This document shows positions 18,770 through 29,660 of a DNA stretch of 64,000 nt, in pieces (the first letter of the stretch is position 1; every line of letters begins with the position of its first letter). The translations under genes were made by a program, and so were the position numbers. The DNA comes from Aphanothece sp. CMT-3BRIN-NPC111 (GTDB lineage: Bacteria > Cyanobacteriota > Cyanobacteriia > Cyanobacteriales > JAHHGU01): the NCBI GenBank assembly GCA_019359765.1, contig JAHHGU010000005.1, positions 98,266 through 162,265 of the forward strand, read 5' to 3'. The notes under the pieces are model-generated. The model was not told the DNA's origin. It worked only from the letters and a program-made list of their open reading frames with translations, and searched no databases.

Positions 18770-18827
18770 AGTTTTGAGTTTTGATTTAAAAGAAATTAGC
18801 TTAATTCAAAACTCAAAACTCAAAACT
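18770..18827. repeat. 15-bp inverted repeat of TTTTGAG units between ctaD and ctaE
   Basis: Arms AGTTTTGAGTTTTGA (18770-18784) and TCAAAACTCAAAACT (18806-18820) are exact complements. An extra CAAAACT unit follows. It would form a strong hairpin inside the cta transcript and reaches the ctaD stop codon. Confidence 0.7.
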
Positions 18828-20574
18828 ATTCTTGGCGGTCGTCGGGATGAGCTGCAACAGTCGGGTCTGGGTCAGCACGCAACACGGAACTAGGACCAGC
18901 AGACAAATTTGGGTCATCCGCCTCTGACAAAGGTACATTCACCTCTGTACGACGATTGCCCACACCGTAGTCATAAGGACCTGTTGCTAGCACTGGCAAC
19001 ACTTCAAAATTCTCAATTGCTGGGGGTGAAGTTGTCATCCATTCCAGAGTCAAAGCTTCCCAGGGATTGTCACCAGCTTTAGGACCATACATCCAGCTCC
19101 AGATTGCATTCACCAAAAAGGGAATCGTCGAAACGGCTAGAATGTAGCTCCCGATGGTACAAATCATATTCAGATTAGTAAATGCGGGGTCATACATCGC
19201 CACCCGCCGGGGCATTCCTAAAATACCCAGTTCGTGCATTGGCAAGAAGGTGAGATTAAAGCCAACGTAGGTGAGCACAAAGTGAATTCTGCCCCAGGTT
19301 TCGTTGAGCATCCGCCCGGTCATCTTGCCGAACCAATGGTATAGGCCAGCGTAAATCCCGAAAACACTACCACCAAAGAGGACGTAGTGGAGGTGAGCTA
19401 CCACAAAATAGGTATCGTGAACGTGAATATCGAAGGGAACCGCAGCGACCATAACTCCGGTTAGACCTCCGACCACAAACGTGGAAATCAAGCCCATTGC
19501 GAACAGCATGGCGCTAGTCAAGCGGATTTTGCCGCCCCACATGGTGGCTAACCAGCTGAATATTTTAATTCCAGTCGGTACGGCAATGATCATCGTGGTG
19601 ATCATAAAGAACATCCGCAGCCAAGCCGGGGTGCCGCTGGTAAACATATGGTGCGCCCAGACAATCATCCCTAAGAAGCTGATAGCCAGACTGGAATAGG
19701 CGATCGCTCTGTAACCAAAAATCGGCTTACGGGAATGTACAGGAATAATTTCTGAGATCGCCCCAAAGAAGGGCAGGATCATGATGTACACAGCCGGGTG
19801 GGAGTAAAACCAGAACATATGCTGGTATACAACTGGGTCGCCTCCCCCGGTGGGGTTAAAAAATGCTGTTCCGGCTATTAAGTCAAACGCTAATAAAATC
19901 AACGCTCCTGCTAGTACAGGTGTCGTCAGTAGTACCAGCCCCGAAGTTGCCAACAAAGACCAGCAGAAAAGGGGCATTTGATTCAGCCCCATACCCGGTG
20001 TCCGCATTTTTAATAGGGTGACGAAGAAATTTAGCGCACCCAGAATCGAAGACGTACCGAGCAACAGTAGGCTAAGTATCCAAATCCCCTCACCAGCCTT
20101 GTTACCGAGCAAGCTTAAGGGAGGGTAGGAAGTCCAACCCGCCTGCGCTGAACCAATGAAGAAACTGCTTACTAGCAACAAACCCGCAGGAGGGACGATC
20201 CAAAAAGCAACAGCATTTAGGCGTGGAAACGCCATATCCCGCGCTCCAATCATCAACGGCAACAGGAAGTTAGCAAACCCCCCAGCGCCCGCAGGAATGA
20301 TCCACAGGAAAATCATGATTGTTCCGTGGAGCGTAAATAGGCTGTTGTAAACATCTGGCGTCACCAAATCTGGATCGGGCGTTGCCAGTTCTGTGCGAAT
20401 AGCTGTTGCCAGCGAACCCCCAACCAAATAGAAAAGAAAGGCTGTCACCAGGTATTGAATCCCAATTACCTTGTGGTCGGTATTAAAGGTAAAGTAATCT
20501 CGCCAATTCCTATACACGGGTTCTGTACCGTGGGAAGGGATATTGGCAGTTTCTTGCAGCTGTGCTTGTGTCAT
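18826..20574 (-). CDS. ctaD: cytochrome c oxidase subunit I
   Basis: The catalytic subunit of the aa3-type oxidase: 582 residues and twelve transmembrane helices, reducing O2 to water and pumping protons. Ligands are visible: the low-spin heme His in [13 protein letters not shown], CuB and cross-linked Tyr in [17 protein letters not shown], the His pair in WAHHMFTSG, and heme a3/a His residues in [17 protein letters not shown]. The N-terminal extension and the polar C-terminal tail ([16 protein letters not shown]) face the cytoplasm. It lies between ctaC and ctaE on one strand. Divergent ctaA and ctaB supply its heme A. Confidence 0.97.
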   Translation of the reverse strand: MTQAQLQETANIPSHGTEPVYRNWRDYFTFNTDHKVIGIQYLVTAFLFYLVGGSLATAIRTELATPDPDLVTPDVYNSLFTLHGTIMIFLWIIPAGAGGFANFLLPLMIGARDMAFPRLNAVAFWIVPPAGLLLVSSFFIGSAQAGWTSYPPLSLLGNKAGEGIWILSLLLLGTSSILGALNFFVTLLKMRTPGMGLNQMPLFCWSLLATSGLVLLTTPVLAGALILLAFDLIAGTAFFNPTGGGDPVVYQHMFWFYSHPAVYIMILPFFGAISEIIPVHSRKPIFGYRAIAYSSLAISFLGMIVWAHHMFTSGTPAWLRMFFMITTMIIAVPTGIKIFSWLATMWGGKIRLTSAMLFAMGLISTFVVGGLTGVMVAAVPFDIHVHDTYFVVAHLHYVLFGGSVFGIYAGLYHWFGKMTGRMLNETWGRIHFVLTYVGFNLTFLPMHELGILGMPRRVAMYDPAFTNLNMICTIGSYILAVSTIPFLVNAIWSWMYGPKAGDNPWEALTLEWMTTSPPAIENFEVLPVLATGPYDYGVGNRRTEVNVPLSEADDPNLSAGPSSVLRADPDPTVAAHPDDRQE

Positions 20575-20665
20575 TCGATTTTAGATTTTAGATTTTAGAT
20601 TTTGGGTTTTGGATTATCCCCACGACTCTTGGGTGGTTTGAGATTTGGGATGAAAGCACGGACTA

Positions 20666-21688
20666 CTAATGGTGATGAGTGGGGCGCACCTGTTTAAGTG
20701 TTTCGGAGTTAATGCCCATTTCACTGGCGTAGGGAGCCAGAAACTCGCCATCTGACAAGCTGGCAGGATTTACTGCTACGGCTTTATTTAGATCTGGGTT
20801 ATTAGCAACCTCCTGCTGACTTTTTATCCAGCTGGCGTACTCATCCGGTGTCTGGACAATCAGCCGTGAGTTCATGGCTCCATGATAGGCACCGCACAGT
20901 TCAGCACACCGAATCGGATACTCGCCCACCTTATTCGCTGTTAAGCGTATTTCAGTAGTTCGACCGGGAATAGCATCCTGCTTTAGACGGAGTTCCGGAA
21001 ACCAGAGCGAGTGTATGACATCATTGGCTGAGATATTTAGTTGCACTTCCGATCCTGCGGGAATATGTAACTCCCCAGAGGTGACGCCACTATCAGCGTA
21101 GTTAAAAATCCAGGCGAACTGTAGACCTGTGACATTGACGGTCACGTCTGCCGTTTTGCCTATGTTTTCCGGAGAAGCCCCGACACCAATAGCGACAAGT
21201 TGTGAGTTGGCTGCTGGCTGTTGCGGCGAAAGAGCGTTTTCTTCTGCCGGACTCGGAAGCGTCGCTGCTATGGCTGCTCCCCGGCTGTGGACGCTGGCAT
21301 GCACGGCATGGGGATCGTGGGCGGCCATGGGATCAAAACCACCCATTGAGTTGTAAATTTCAAAACTGTATATAGATATCCAGGCGACGATCACCGCTGG
21401 TATAGCAGTCCAAAGAATTTCTAGGGGAACATTGCCATGAACCGGGGGGCCGTCCGTATTGTCATCCTTACGCCTACGAAATCGGATGATCGAGATGATG
21501 AGGACTCCCTGAACTATGAGAAACAGACCTGTGGAGATGGTCATCATGGTGTTGAACAAGGCGTCCACCTCAGCTGCCTCATCAGAGGCTGCTATTGGCA
21601 GTAGGCCGTGGTTTTGACCATACCAGAGGCTTACCAGGGTCAGCGCAATGCCGACAAGCATTGTTGTGATAGAACTTGGGATATTCAC
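20666..21688 (-). CDS. ctaC: cytochrome c oxidase subunit II
   Basis: Carries the CuA centre that accepts electrons from cytochrome c or plastocyanin. Two N-terminal helices anchor it (residues ~8-30 and ~48-70), followed by a lumenal/periplasmic cupredoxin domain. CuA ligands are His in DVIHSLWFP and the cluster CAELCGAYHGAM (two Cys, His, Met). The Ala/His-rich insertion between the second helix and the cupredoxin domain is a cyanobacterial feature. The longest frame begins at a TTG (21715). Family comparison favours the GTG at 21688 (VNIPSSITTML). It is the first gene of ctaCDE. Confidence 0.95.
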   Translation of the reverse strand: MNIPSSITTMLVGIALTLVSLWYGQNHGLLPIAASDEAAEVDALFNTMMTISTGLFLIVQGVLIISIIRFRRRKDDNTDGPPVHGNVPLEILWTAIPAVIVAWISIYSFEIYNSMGGFDPMAAHDPHAVHASVHSRGAAIAATLPSPAEENALSPQQPAANSQLVAIGVGASPENIGKTADVTVNVTGLQFAWIFNYADSGVTSGELHIPAGSEVQLNISANDVIHSLWFPELRLKQDAIPGRTTEIRLTANKVGEYPIRCAELCGAYHGAMNSRLIVQTPDEYASWIKSQQEVANNPDLNKAVAVNPASLSDGEFLAPYASEMGINSETLKQVRPTHHH

Positions 21689-21715
21689 GGCGATATGGGT
21701 GGAAATTTCCTGCAA

Positions 21716-22207
21716 AACTTCTTTAAGAATAACCAGGGCTGAGACTTGGAGAGATTCTGCCTGTGAAGAGGGTGGATAGCACTTGGCAGCTTGATTAAGT
21801 TTGATGATGGGGGAGCCGAATGGAGATTTTTTAGCTCAGCCTACTTACCACCGTAAAGCAGGTGAGGAGTATAGGGGGGTAATCATGACATATTTTTAGA
21901 TATTTCTTCGGGATCGCAGGGAAGCTATTAGGGGCTGCTGGGGGTGAAAACAAGAATTCATCAACCAGGGTATTTTAATTTTTGAATAAAAGTAAAGTTA
22001 TGATAAGCAATCGTAATATTACTCTCATGCTAGAAAAACTACTCTAACCGGAAGAAATGTCTAACGTAAGTTTAGAGGCAGGATTGCTTAATTAAAGTGT
22101 TAGCTAGACTCTGCTCGCTCCTAAGTCATAGTGCTAGGGTGTAAATGAGCAATTACTCCTAAATTGATTTAATTCAGTAAATTTTCGTGTGACATCAGGG
22201 AGCTAAT
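21716..22207. promoter_or_regulatory. divergent promoter region between ctaC and ctaA
   Basis: A 490-bp AT-rich spacer without a coding frame, lying between the starts of the structural (minus) and heme A synthesis (plus) genes. It should hold both promoters and any shared control site. I could not assign individual elements with confidence. Confidence 0.5.
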
Positions 22208-23122
22208 ATGGCTAACACTACGTTGCCACAGCAAGTTACTGGCGATGTTCGGGCGTACCAACCCAGTGACCGCATTCGTCGCCTGGTGTGGAAGATCGCG
22301 ATCGCCACGCTGCTGTTGATGGCTGTAGGCAGTGCGACACGGGTAATGAATGCTGGTCTTGCTTGCCCAGATTGGCCCTTGTGCTATGGTCAGTTGGTGC
22401 CTAGCCAGCAAATGAATCTTCAGGTATTTCTAGAGTGGTTTCACCGCTTAGATGCTGCTTTAATTGGTCTGAGCGCGATCGCACTCACGGTCTTATCTTG
22501 GTGGCACCGACAGTCTTTACCCAGGTGGCTTCCTTGGGCATCCACCTTTGCTCTGGGTTTGATAGTATTCCAGGGTGTGTTAGGGGGACTAACTGTAACA
22601 GAACTTCTCCGGTTTGATATTGTTACCGCTCACTTGGGAACGGCACTGTTGTTTTTCTGCACACTGCTAGCCATCGGCTTCGCACTGTTACCTTATCAAG
22701 GCACCCGTGCTGCGGGTAAGTTAACTTGGGTAAGCTTAAGCGCTGCCATCTTGGTTTACCTGCAAAGTTTACTAGGTGGACTAGTGGCGTCTAGTTGGGC
22801 GTTACATCAATGCTTTGGGGCCTCCCAATTGTGCGCCGTGATGAATAGCCATATTGTCGGCGTGATACCAGCAACCTTGAGTACTGTGGTAGTAGTGGTG
22901 GTGGCATGGCGAACGCCTGCCCTGCATCCACAACTGCGCCAGCTAGCTAACGTTGCCGCTGGATTGCTAGTTTTGCAAGTGCTACTGGGAGTCGCGACTT
23001 TCCGCTTACACCTGCAAGTAGAACCGCTGACGGTGGCTCACCAGGCAGTCGGTGCTGCTTTACTGGGAACGCTTGTTGCTTTCACGGTTTTGGCATGGCG
23101 CGATGGTCTAAAACCCGCGTAA
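22208..23122 (+). CDS. ctaA: heme A synthase (COX15/CtaA)
   Basis: A membrane enzyme that oxidises the C8 methyl of heme O to the formyl group of heme A for cytochrome oxidase. It has 304 residues and eight predicted helices in two homologous halves. VRVMNAGLACPDWPLC-like VMNAGLACPDWPLCYGQ contains the extracytoplasmic Cys pair region. Conserved His ligands sit in WFHRLDAALIGL, VTAHLGTAL and VAHQAVGAAL. CAGGGAG precedes the ATG. It is followed by ctaB on the same strand. Confidence 0.95.
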   Translation: MANTTLPQQVTGDVRAYQPSDRIRRLVWKIAIATLLLMAVGSATRVMNAGLACPDWPLCYGQLVPSQQMNLQVFLEWFHRLDAALIGLSAIALTVLSWWHRQSLPRWLPWASTFALGLIVFQGVLGGLTVTELLRFDIVTAHLGTALLFFCTLLAIGFALLPYQGTRAAGKLTWVSLSAAILVYLQSLLGGLVASSWALHQCFGASQLCAVMNSHIVGVIPATLSTVVVVVVAWRTPALHPQLRQLANVAAGLLVLQVLLGVATFRLHLQVEPLTVAHQAVGAALLGTLVAFTVLAWRDGLKPA

Positions 23123-23232
23123 TGGCGATACGTTGCTTACGTTCCTTCGGAACACGCTGCGCGAACGCGATAGCTCCTGCGGAGCCGCTACGCGAACGCA
23201 CCCAAGGCAATGTGCCTACACCCTGCCGCCCT
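23122..23232. repeat. interspersed repeat with nested small hairpins in the ctaA-ctaB spacer
   Basis: The stretch with TTCCTTCGGAACACGCTGCG and GCTCCTGCGGAGCCGCTACG is a mosaic of short palindromes typical of multicopy repeats in Nostoc-like genomes. A frame runs through it (to 23280) but only encodes translated repeat. The spacer 23123-23460 holds nothing else recognisable. Confidence 0.7.
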
Positions 23233-23460
23233 GCCGCTAGTGTCAGAATTCAACCTACTGTTGAGATCACAGAAGCTTAAACTCTTTATGCAGCGCCCTC
23301 ACACCGCAGTTTAAGCGTCCCCTATAGCGGGTTTAGTATCTACTTTTTTCGCACCAGAAGAATATGTATTTTCTATTCTCCCTGCTCTCTTAAATACATA
23401 TTCTTTGAATCGGAAGCGAGTAACTGCGTGTTGTTTGAAAAAAGGAATTGGTGCAAATTA

Positions 23461-24432
23461 ATGATTGGGACGAGTATCTCCCGCCAACATCAAAATTTCT
23501 TACAAGTCATTCAAAGCTACTACCAGCTGACAAAGCCTAGAATTATCCCACTGCTGCTGATTACAACAGCTGCGGGGATGTGGATGGCATCAGATGGGCG
23601 GGTAGACCCGGTGTTACTATTGGTCACGCTGACTGGTGGTACCCTGGCTGCCGCCGCTGCTCAGACGCTCAATTGCATTTATGACCGTGACATTGACTAT
23701 GCAATGGAACGCACCCGCCACCGTCCTATTCCTTCTGGTCGGGTGCAGCCGCGCGATGCCATGCTATTTGCGATCGCGCTTGCCTCTCTCTCTTTCATCC
23801 TGCTGGCAGTCTTTGCCAACTTGTTGAGTGCTTTGTTGGCAATGTCCGGCATTGTCTTCTATATGGGCATTTATACCCACTTACTTAAACGCCACACTAC
23901 GCAAAACATCGTGATTGGCGGCGCTGCTGGGGCACTTCCGGCGCTAGTGGGTTGGGCAGCTGTTAGGGGCGACTTGAGTTGGGCACCCTGGTTGTTATTT
24001 CTGATTGTGTTTTTGTGGACGCCCCCCCATTTCTGGGCACTGGCACTGATGATTCGAGATGACTACGCCAAAGTTGGCATCCCGATGTTGCCGGTTGTTG
24101 AGGGTGAGGTGGCGACAACCCGTCAGATATGGGTTTATACCCTGATTCTCGTACCCACGACGCTGTTGCTGGTTTATCCTTTAGGGATATCAGGGGTTAT
24201 TTATGCTATCTTTGCCTCTATCTTAGGAAGTATCTTTCTGAAGAAGGCCTGGCAGCTATGGCAAGCACCTGCTGATAAACAGTTGGCGCGATCGCTGTTT
24301 AAATACTCCATCCTATACATGATGCTACTTTGTACTGGCATCGTCATAGATAGCTTGCCCATGACGCATGGCCTCACAGCAGCTGTAGCTGAACATCTGC
24401 ACACTTTAAGTAGCGCTATTTTGAGCGTATAG
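23461..24432 (+). CDS. ctaB: protoheme IX farnesyltransferase (heme O synthase)
   Basis: A UbiA-family membrane prenyltransferase that adds a farnesyl group to heme b, giving heme O, the substrate of CtaA. It has about nine helices in 323 residues. The two Asp-rich motifs are [19 protein letters not shown] and, in the second half, the degenerate [16 protein letters not shown]. The ATG at 23461 ([14 protein letters not shown]) matches the usual family start. The upstream GTG at 23428 only adds 11 residues. Together with ctaA it forms the heme A pathway beside the oxidase genes. Confidence 0.95.
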   Translation: MIGTSISRQHQNFLQVIQSYYQLTKPRIIPLLLITTAAGMWMASDGRVDPVLLLVTLTGGTLAAAAAQTLNCIYDRDIDYAMERTRHRPIPSGRVQPRDAMLFAIALASLSFILLAVFANLLSALLAMSGIVFYMGIYTHLLKRHTTQNIVIGGAAGALPALVGWAAVRGDLSWAPWLLFLIVFLWTPPHFWALALMIRDDYAKVGIPMLPVVEGEVATTRQIWVYTLILVPTTLLLVYPLGISGVIYAIFASILGSIFLKKAWQLWQAPADKQLARSLFKYSILYMMLLCTGIVIDSLPMTHGLTAAVAEHLHTLSSAILSV

Positions 24433-24466
24433 ATGGGTAGATAGTGACATCATCCAGACGCTGACC

Positions 24467-24524
24467 CTAAGTGCTATGCAGGAATGCCCAATCTTGAGGT
24501 TGGGCATTCCTGCATAGCACTTAG
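24467..24524. terminator. 25-bp perfect inverted repeat downstream of ctaB
   Basis: Arms 24467-24491 and 24500-24524 are exact complements (CTAAGTGCTATGCAGGAATG and so on) around the eight-base centre TCTTGAGG. It lies 35 bases after the ctaB stop. It could terminate ctaAB transcription, although no U-tract follows directly; the size and perfection also fit a mobile hairpin element. Confidence 0.7.
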
Positions 24525-24557
24525 AACCTATCCGAAAAGTTAATTTAAGAGGTTTTT

Positions 24558-24599
24558 TACCGCAGATGAAAGCAGATAGACGCAGATAAACGCAGATAT
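24558..24599. repeat. degenerate CGCAGATA tandem repeat
   Basis: ACCGCAGATGAAAGCAGATA continues as GACGCAGATAAACGCAGATA. It is a common short repeat in cyanobacterial spacers. The 24433-24964 spacer otherwise has no gene and includes the gltB promoter. Confidence 0.6.
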
Positions 24600-24607
24600 A
24601 GGCACCC

Positions 24608-24632
24608 AGAGACGCCCTGCCAGGGCGTCTCT
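24608..24632. repeat. palindromic interspersed repeat (12-1-12)
   Basis: Arms AGAGACGCCCTG / CAGGGCGTCTCT around one C. The following bases (ACTTTCTGTATGTTTGCTAA and AAGCTAATTGCTAA) match those after the palindrome at 2142, so the two are copies of one element in the same orientation. Confidence 0.8.
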
Positions 24633-24964
24633 ACTTTCTGTATGTTTGCTAAAAGCTAATTGCTAAAAGCTATAAGTGTGATCGCTTACAATTCTGTGAC
24701 CAAAAGCTCAGTTAAGATGAAAGGTGCAACTTCAGGTACAGTCTGCGCCTATTGCCAATTGAGCAACCACCCCTAGCAATAATTTTTATAACCTGCTAAC
24801 GCTATCAGCTAAAACTTTTCTTAAAATTAGCCTCGACAAGCCTCCCTAGTTAGAAAATTCAGGCTAGGTTAACGATGATCCCCTGATTGCGAGTCCTTGT
24901 ATACAAGCATTTCAGCCGTTGTACAGCGGCTAATTATACATTTGTCACCTTTTGTCGATCCATA

Positions 24965-27900
24965 ATGAACAGTAACGAACGGCCACAAAAACAAGGCTTA
25001 TACGATCCACAGTTTGAACACGATGCTTGCGGTGTCGGGTTCATCGTTCACATGAAGGGGAAAAAGTCGCACGACATTGTAGAGCAAGCGCTGACTATCC
25101 TCATAAACCTCGACCACCGTGGTGCGTGCGGTGCGGAGACAAATTCCGGTGACGGCGCGGGCATTCTCATGCAGTTACCGCATAAGTTCCTGAAAAAGGT
25201 GGCGGCGGCAGAAAACATCATACTGCCAGAAGCGGGACAGTATGGTGTGGGGATGATATATTCCTCGCCTGACGCGGAGGCGCGCGAGCAAAGTCGGCGA
25301 ATTTTTGAAAAAATTGTAGCTGAGGAAGGTCAAAAGGTAATAGGTTGGCGCGATGTGCCAACTGATAACTCCTCGCTGGGAAACACGGCAAAATCCAGCG
25401 AACCTTTCATGCAGCAGGTTTTCATCCAGCGTGGAGCAGATTTGGTTGATGACCTGGCATTTGAGCGCAAGCTTTATGTGATCCGTAAACGATCACACAA
25501 CGCCATCCGCGCCCCCAAAATAGACCCGTACTGGTATCCCTCCAGCATTTCCGGTCGCACAATTGTTTACAAAGGTATGTTGATGCCTTTGCAGGTAGGG
25601 GACTATTATCCTGACCTCCACGATCCTGATATGGAAAGCGCCTTAGCGCTGGTACACTCCCGTTTTAGTACGAATACCTTCCCAAGCTGGGAGCGCAGTC
25701 ACCCCTATCGCTACATAGCACATAACGGGGAAATTAATACTTTACGCGGCAATATTAACTGGATGCACGCGCGACAGTCGCTGTTTGAGTCGGAGTTGTT
25801 CGGCGACGACATGAAGAAGGTGCAGCCAGTTATTAATATTGATGGCAGCGACTCGCTGATTTTTGACAATGCCTTGGAATTGCTTTATTTGGCAGGGCGA
25901 TCGCTTCCTCATGCAGTAATGATGATGATCCCCGAACCGTGGACAGCCCACGAGTCGATGAGTGACGAGAAAAAGGCATTCTACGAATACCACTCGTGTC
26001 TGATGGAACCTTGGGATGGCCCAGCATCGATCGCCTTCACGGATGGCACGATGATGGGTGCGGTATTAGACCGCAACGGTTTGCGTCCGTCCCGTTACTA
26101 CGTGACCAAAGACGACCTAGTAATTATGGCCTCAGAAGCGGGGGTATTACCCATCGAACCTGAGCGCGTAGCCTTGAAAGGTCGCCTGCAACCGGGTCGG
26201 ATGTTCCTTGTGAACATGGAAGAAGGTCGCATTGTTGCGGATGAGGAAATTAAAGCCAACATTGCTACTGAGCATCCTTACCGCGAGTGGCTCGACCAAC
26301 ACATGGTTGAACTAGCGAAGTTGCAAGATGCACCCGCTTTACCAGAATCAGATCCCCATACTGTTACCCAGCGACAAACCGCATTTGGTTATACCTTTGA
26401 AGATTTGCGTCTACTGCTGACACCAATGGCGCGAGATGGGGTTGAAGCTGTTGGTTCAATGGGTGCGGATACGCCTTTAGCTGTGCTGTCGGATCGTCCT
26501 AAACTGCTTTACGACTACTTCCAGCAACTATTCGCGCAGGTAACAAACCCGCCAATTGATTCGATCCGTGAGGAGATTGTTACCTCAGCAGAAACAACGA
26601 TTGGTTCTGAGCGCAACTTACTTAAGCCTGAACCAGAAAGTTGCCATTTAATCGAGTTGAAATCGCCCATCCTCAGTAATGAAGAACTAGCAAAGCTCAA
26701 GCACATATCTGAGGGCGGTTTTAAGTCAGTAACTATCCCGATTCTGTTCAACCCCAAAGAGGGTGTGAAGGGACTCGAAACAGTGATGGAAGAGATTTGC
26801 GCTCAGGCGAATAGCGCGATCGCATCAGGTGTGAATATTATTATTCTGAGCGATCGCGGCGTTAACCCAGAAAAAGCCCCAATTCCTGCCCTACTCGCCG
26901 TTTCCGGTCTACATCACCACTTAATCAGCGAAGGTACACGCACGCGGGTTGGTCTTGTACTTGAATCAGGTGAACCCCGCGAGGTGCATCATTACGCAAC
27001 CCTCATTGGCTACGGATGCGGCGCAATCAATCCCTATCTTGCCTTTGAGACAATCGGCAATATGATCCACGAAGGCTTGATAGTTAACGTTGTGGGTGCA
27101 GCTTCTCCCCAGGAAATGTACAAGACAGCGTGTAAAAACTACATCAAAGCGGCAACCAAGGGTGTTACTAAGGTCGCCTCAAAGATTGGGATTTCAACCA
27201 TTCAAAGTTATCGTGGCGCACAGATATTTGAAGCCGTGGGACTTAACCACTCGGTAATTAACAAATACTTCAAATGGACTGCCTCGCGAATTGAGGGCGC
27301 AGACTTAGAAATAATTGCCCAAGAAGCAATTATGCGCCACAATCACGCCTTCCCAGATCGTCCAACTAATGGTCACACCCTTGATGCTGGTGGGGAATAC
27401 CAGTGGCGTAAGGAAGGTGAGGCGCATTTATTTAGCCCACAGACAATTCATACTTTGCAAAAGGCAGCGCGTGAGAATAGTTACGAGCTTTACAAGCAAT
27501 ACGCAGCGCTGGTAAATGAGCAGGGTGAGAAGCATTTTACACTGCGCGGTTTGCTGGGATTCACAGAACGTCAGCCAGTACCGATTGAGGAAGTAGAGCC
27601 AATTGAGGCGATCTTGAAACGCTTCAAAACAGGCGCAATGAGCTACGGTTCTATATCTAAGGAGGTACACGAAGCATTAGCGATCGCTATGAACCGCATT
27701 GGTGGCAAATCTAACACCGGAGAAGGTGGGGAAGACCCGGAACGTTACACTTGGACTAACGAGCGTGGCGACTCAAAAAATAGTGCCATCAAACAAGTTG
27801 CCTCCGGTCGCTTTGGCGTTACCAGCCTGTATTTATCCCAGTCGAAAGAAATTCAGATCAAAATGGCGCAGGGTGCAAAACCTGGGGAAGGTGGTCAACT

Positions 27901-29578
27901 CCCAGGTGGCAAAGTGTATCCCTGGATCGCGAAGGTACGCCATTCTACACCAGGGGTTGGTCTGATCTCGCCACCACCGCACCACGATATCTATTCAATC
28001 GAAGACCTGGCGGAATTAATCCACGACTTGAAAAATGCTAACCGTGATGCGCGGATCAGCGTCAAGCTTGTGTCTGAAGTGGGTGTGGGGACGATCGCCG
28101 CAGGTGTTGCCAAAGCTCATGCTGATGTTGTCCTGATTTCTGGTTTTGATGGTGGTACAGGTGCATCACCGCAAACATCGATCAAACACGCGGGTTTGCC
28201 TTGGGAACTGGGTTTAGCTGAGACACATCAAACTTTAGTTCTTAACAATCTCCGCAGCCGGATTGTTGTAGAAACAGACGGTCAGATGAAAACAGGGCGT
28301 GACGTGGTAATGGCAGCGTTACTCGGTGCTGAGGAATTTGGTTTTTCTACCGCACCCCTGGTAACACTCGGCTGTATTATGATGCGCGTGTGCCACCTGA
28401 ATACTTGCCCGGTTGGTGTTGCCACTCAGAACCCAGATTTGCGTAAGAACTTTACAGGCGATCCTGAACATACCGTCAACTATATGAGGTTTATTGCTCA
28501 GGAAGTACGCGAAGTTATGGCGCAACTCGGTTTCCGCACAATTGATGAAATGGTGGGGCGCACCGATGTTTTAGAACCGAAAAAAGCGATCGCGCATTGG
28601 AAAGCAAAGGGCATAGATCTGTCGAATATCCTCTACCAGCCGGAAGTGGGGCCAGAAGTTGGTCGCTACTGCCAGATTTCCCAGGATCACGGACTTGACA
28701 AATCCCTTGACCTTACCGTGCTACTTGACTTGTGCAAGCCTGCTATTGAGAAAGGCGAAAAAGTAAAAGCCACACTACCGATTAAGAACATCAACCGTGT
28801 AGTTGGCACAATTCTCGGTAACGAAATCACCAAGCGCCACTGGGACGGATTGCCAGAAGACACCGTACATCTGCATTTCCAAGGCAGTGCGGGTCAAAGT
28901 TTCGGCGCTTTTGTTCCCAAGGGTGTCACCCTGGAACTCGAAGGCGATGCAAACGACTATGTAGGCAAGGGTTTAAGCGGTGGGAAGATTATCATTTATC
29001 CCCCAGCAGCATCCACCTTTATTGCAGAGGAAAACATCATCGCTGGCAACGTAGCCCTTTATGGCGCAACTTCTGGTGAGGTTTATATCCGAGGCATGGC
29101 AGGTGAGCGTTTTGGCGTTCGTAACTCTGGTGTGAATACAGTTGTGGAAGCGATCGGCGATCATGGTTGCGAATACATGACTGGCGGTAAAGTCGTTGTA
29201 TTAGGAGAAACTGGGCGCAACTTCGCGGCAGGGATGAGTGGTGGCGTTGCTTACATCCTCGATGAGAAGGGTGATTTTGCGACGCGCTGCAACCAGCAAA
29301 TGGTTGGGCTAGAAACAGTGGAAGACACGGAGGAGATCAACGATCTTCGCGAGATGATCCAGAAACACGCCGACTACACCGGAAGCCAGAAGGCAGCCAA
29401 AGTCCTTGCCAGCTGGGAGGAGATGGTGCCGAAGTTCGTCAAGGTAATGCCGAAGGACTACAAGCGAGTGTTGCAGGCAATTGAGAAAGCGATCGCGGCT
29501 GGTTTAAGCGGCGACGACGCACTCAGCGCCGCCTTTGAAGCCAACGCCCGCGACGTTGCCCGTATCGGCGGCAGCTAG
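24965..29578 (+). CDS. gltB: glutamate synthase (NAD(P)H) large subunit
   Basis: Makes glutamate from glutamine and 2-oxoglutarate (GS-GOGAT cycle) in the cytoplasm. Domains in the 1537-residue protein: class II glutaminase (~18-430, nucleophilic Cys in EHDACGVGF), central domain (~480-770), FMN/TIM-barrel synthase domain (~830-1200, [17 protein letters not shown]), the 3Fe-4S site [15 protein letters not shown] with C-x5-C-x4-C spacing, and a C-terminal GxGxG beta-helix (~1250-1470). The ATG at 24965 is preferred to the TTG at 24887, because it gives the usual short propeptide before Cys. A gltD gene 2.4 kb downstream indicates the two-subunit NAD(P)H type rather than the ferredoxin type. 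Confidence 0.95.
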   Translation: MNSNERPQKQGLYDPQFEHDACGVGFIVHMKGKKSHDIVEQALTILINLDHRGACGAETNSGDGAGILMQLPHKFLKKVAAAENIILPEAGQYGVGMIYSSPDAEAREQSRRIFEKIVAEEGQKVIGWRDVPTDNSSLGNTAKSSEPFMQQVFIQRGADLVDDLAFERKLYVIRKRSHNAIRAPKIDPYWYPSSISGRTIVYKGMLMPLQVGDYYPDLHDPDMESALALVHSRFSTNTFPSWERSHPYRYIAHNGEINTLRGNINWMHARQSLFESELFGDDMKKVQPVINIDGSDSLIFDNALELLYLAGRSLPHAVMMMIPEPWTAHESMSDEKKAFYEYHSCLMEPWDGPASIAFTDGTMMGAVLDRNGLRPSRYYVTKDDLVIMASEAGVLPIEPERVALKGRLQPGRMFLVNMEEGRIVADEEIKANIATEHPYREWLDQHMVELAKLQDAPALPESDPHTVTQRQTAFGYTFEDLRLLLTPMARDGVEAVGSMGADTPLAVLSDRPKLLYDYFQQLFAQVTNPPIDSIREEIVTSAETTIGSERNLLKPEPESCHLIELKSPILSNEELAKLKHISEGGFKSVTIPILFNPKEGVKGLETVMEEICAQANSAIASGVNIIILSDRGVNPEKAPIPALLAVSGLHHHLISEGTRTRVGLVLESGEPREVHHYATLIGYGCGAINPYLAFETIGNMIHEGLIVNVVGAASPQEMYKTACKNYIKAATKGVTKVASKIGISTIQSYRGAQIFEAVGLNHSVINKYFKWTASRIEGADLEIIAQEAIMRHNHAFPDRPTNGHTLDAGGEYQWRKEGEAHLFSPQTIHTLQKAARENSYELYKQYAALVNEQGEKHFTLRGLLGFTERQPVPIEEVEPIEAILKRFKTGAMSYGSISKEVHEALAIAMNRIGGKSNTGEGGEDPERYTWTNERGDSKNSAIKQVASGRFGVTSLYLSQSKEIQIKMAQGAKPGEGGQLPGGKVYPWIAKVRHSTPGVGLISPPPHHDIYSIEDLAELIHDLKNANRDARISVKLVSEVGVGTIAAGVAKAHADVVLISGFDGGTGASPQTSIKHAGLPWELGLAETHQTLVLNNLRSRIVVETDGQMKTGRDVVMAALLGAEEFGFSTAPLVTLGCIMMRVCHLNTCPVGVATQNPDLRKNFTGDPEHTVNYMRFIAQEVREVMAQLGFRTIDEMVGRTDVLEPKKAIAHWKAKGIDLSNILYQPEVGPEVGRYCQISQDHGLDKSLDLTVLLDLCKPAIEKGEKVKATLPIKNINRVVGTILGNEITKRHWDGLPEDTVHLHFQGSAGQSFGAFVPKGVTLELEGDANDYVGKGLSGGKIIIYPPAASTFIAEENIIAGNVALYGATSGEVYIRGMAGERFGVRNSGVNTVVEAIGDHGCEYMTGGKVVVLGETGRNFAAGMSGGVAYILDEKGDFATRCNQQMVGLETVEDTEEINDLREMIQKHADYTGSQKAAKVLASWEEMVPKFVKVMPKDYKRVLQAIEKAIAAGLSGDDALSAAFEANARDVARIGGS

Positions 29579-29605
29579 GGTTCTGCGGCAGAATTCTAAA
29601 CATGA

Positions 29606-29629
29606 AACAAGGGGCTTAAGCCCCTTGTT
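29606..29629. terminator. 24-bp perfect palindrome after gltB
   Basis: AACAAGGGGCTT / AAGCCCCTTGTT has no separate loop, 27 bases after the gltB stop. It can act as a terminator or processing hairpin between gltB and the inserted gene. It also resembles a dispersed palindromic repeat. Confidence 0.6.
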
Positions 29630-29660
29630 AGCCTCCATGATTACTGGTAGGAACAGTGAA

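Noticed and set aside
21716..22207. tRNA or small RNA gene in the ctaC-ctaA spacer
   Set aside because: No cloverleaf, CCA end or stable extended fold could be recognised by eye; none was found in the other spacers either.
23095..23280. 61-codon plus-strand frame after ctaA
   Set aside because: It is a translation of the interspersed palindromic repeat (GCTCCTGCGGAGC and related units) and has no ribosome site.
24558..24599. Possible CRISPR-like repeat (CGCAGATA units)
   Set aside because: The units are short, degenerate and without spacers of regular length; it is a simple tandem repeat. No CRISPR array or cas gene was seen in the window.
24887..24964. 26-codon N-terminal extension of gltB from a TTG
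   Set aside because: The ATG at 24965 gives the usual propeptide length before the nucleophilic Cys; the extension is more likely leader sequence.
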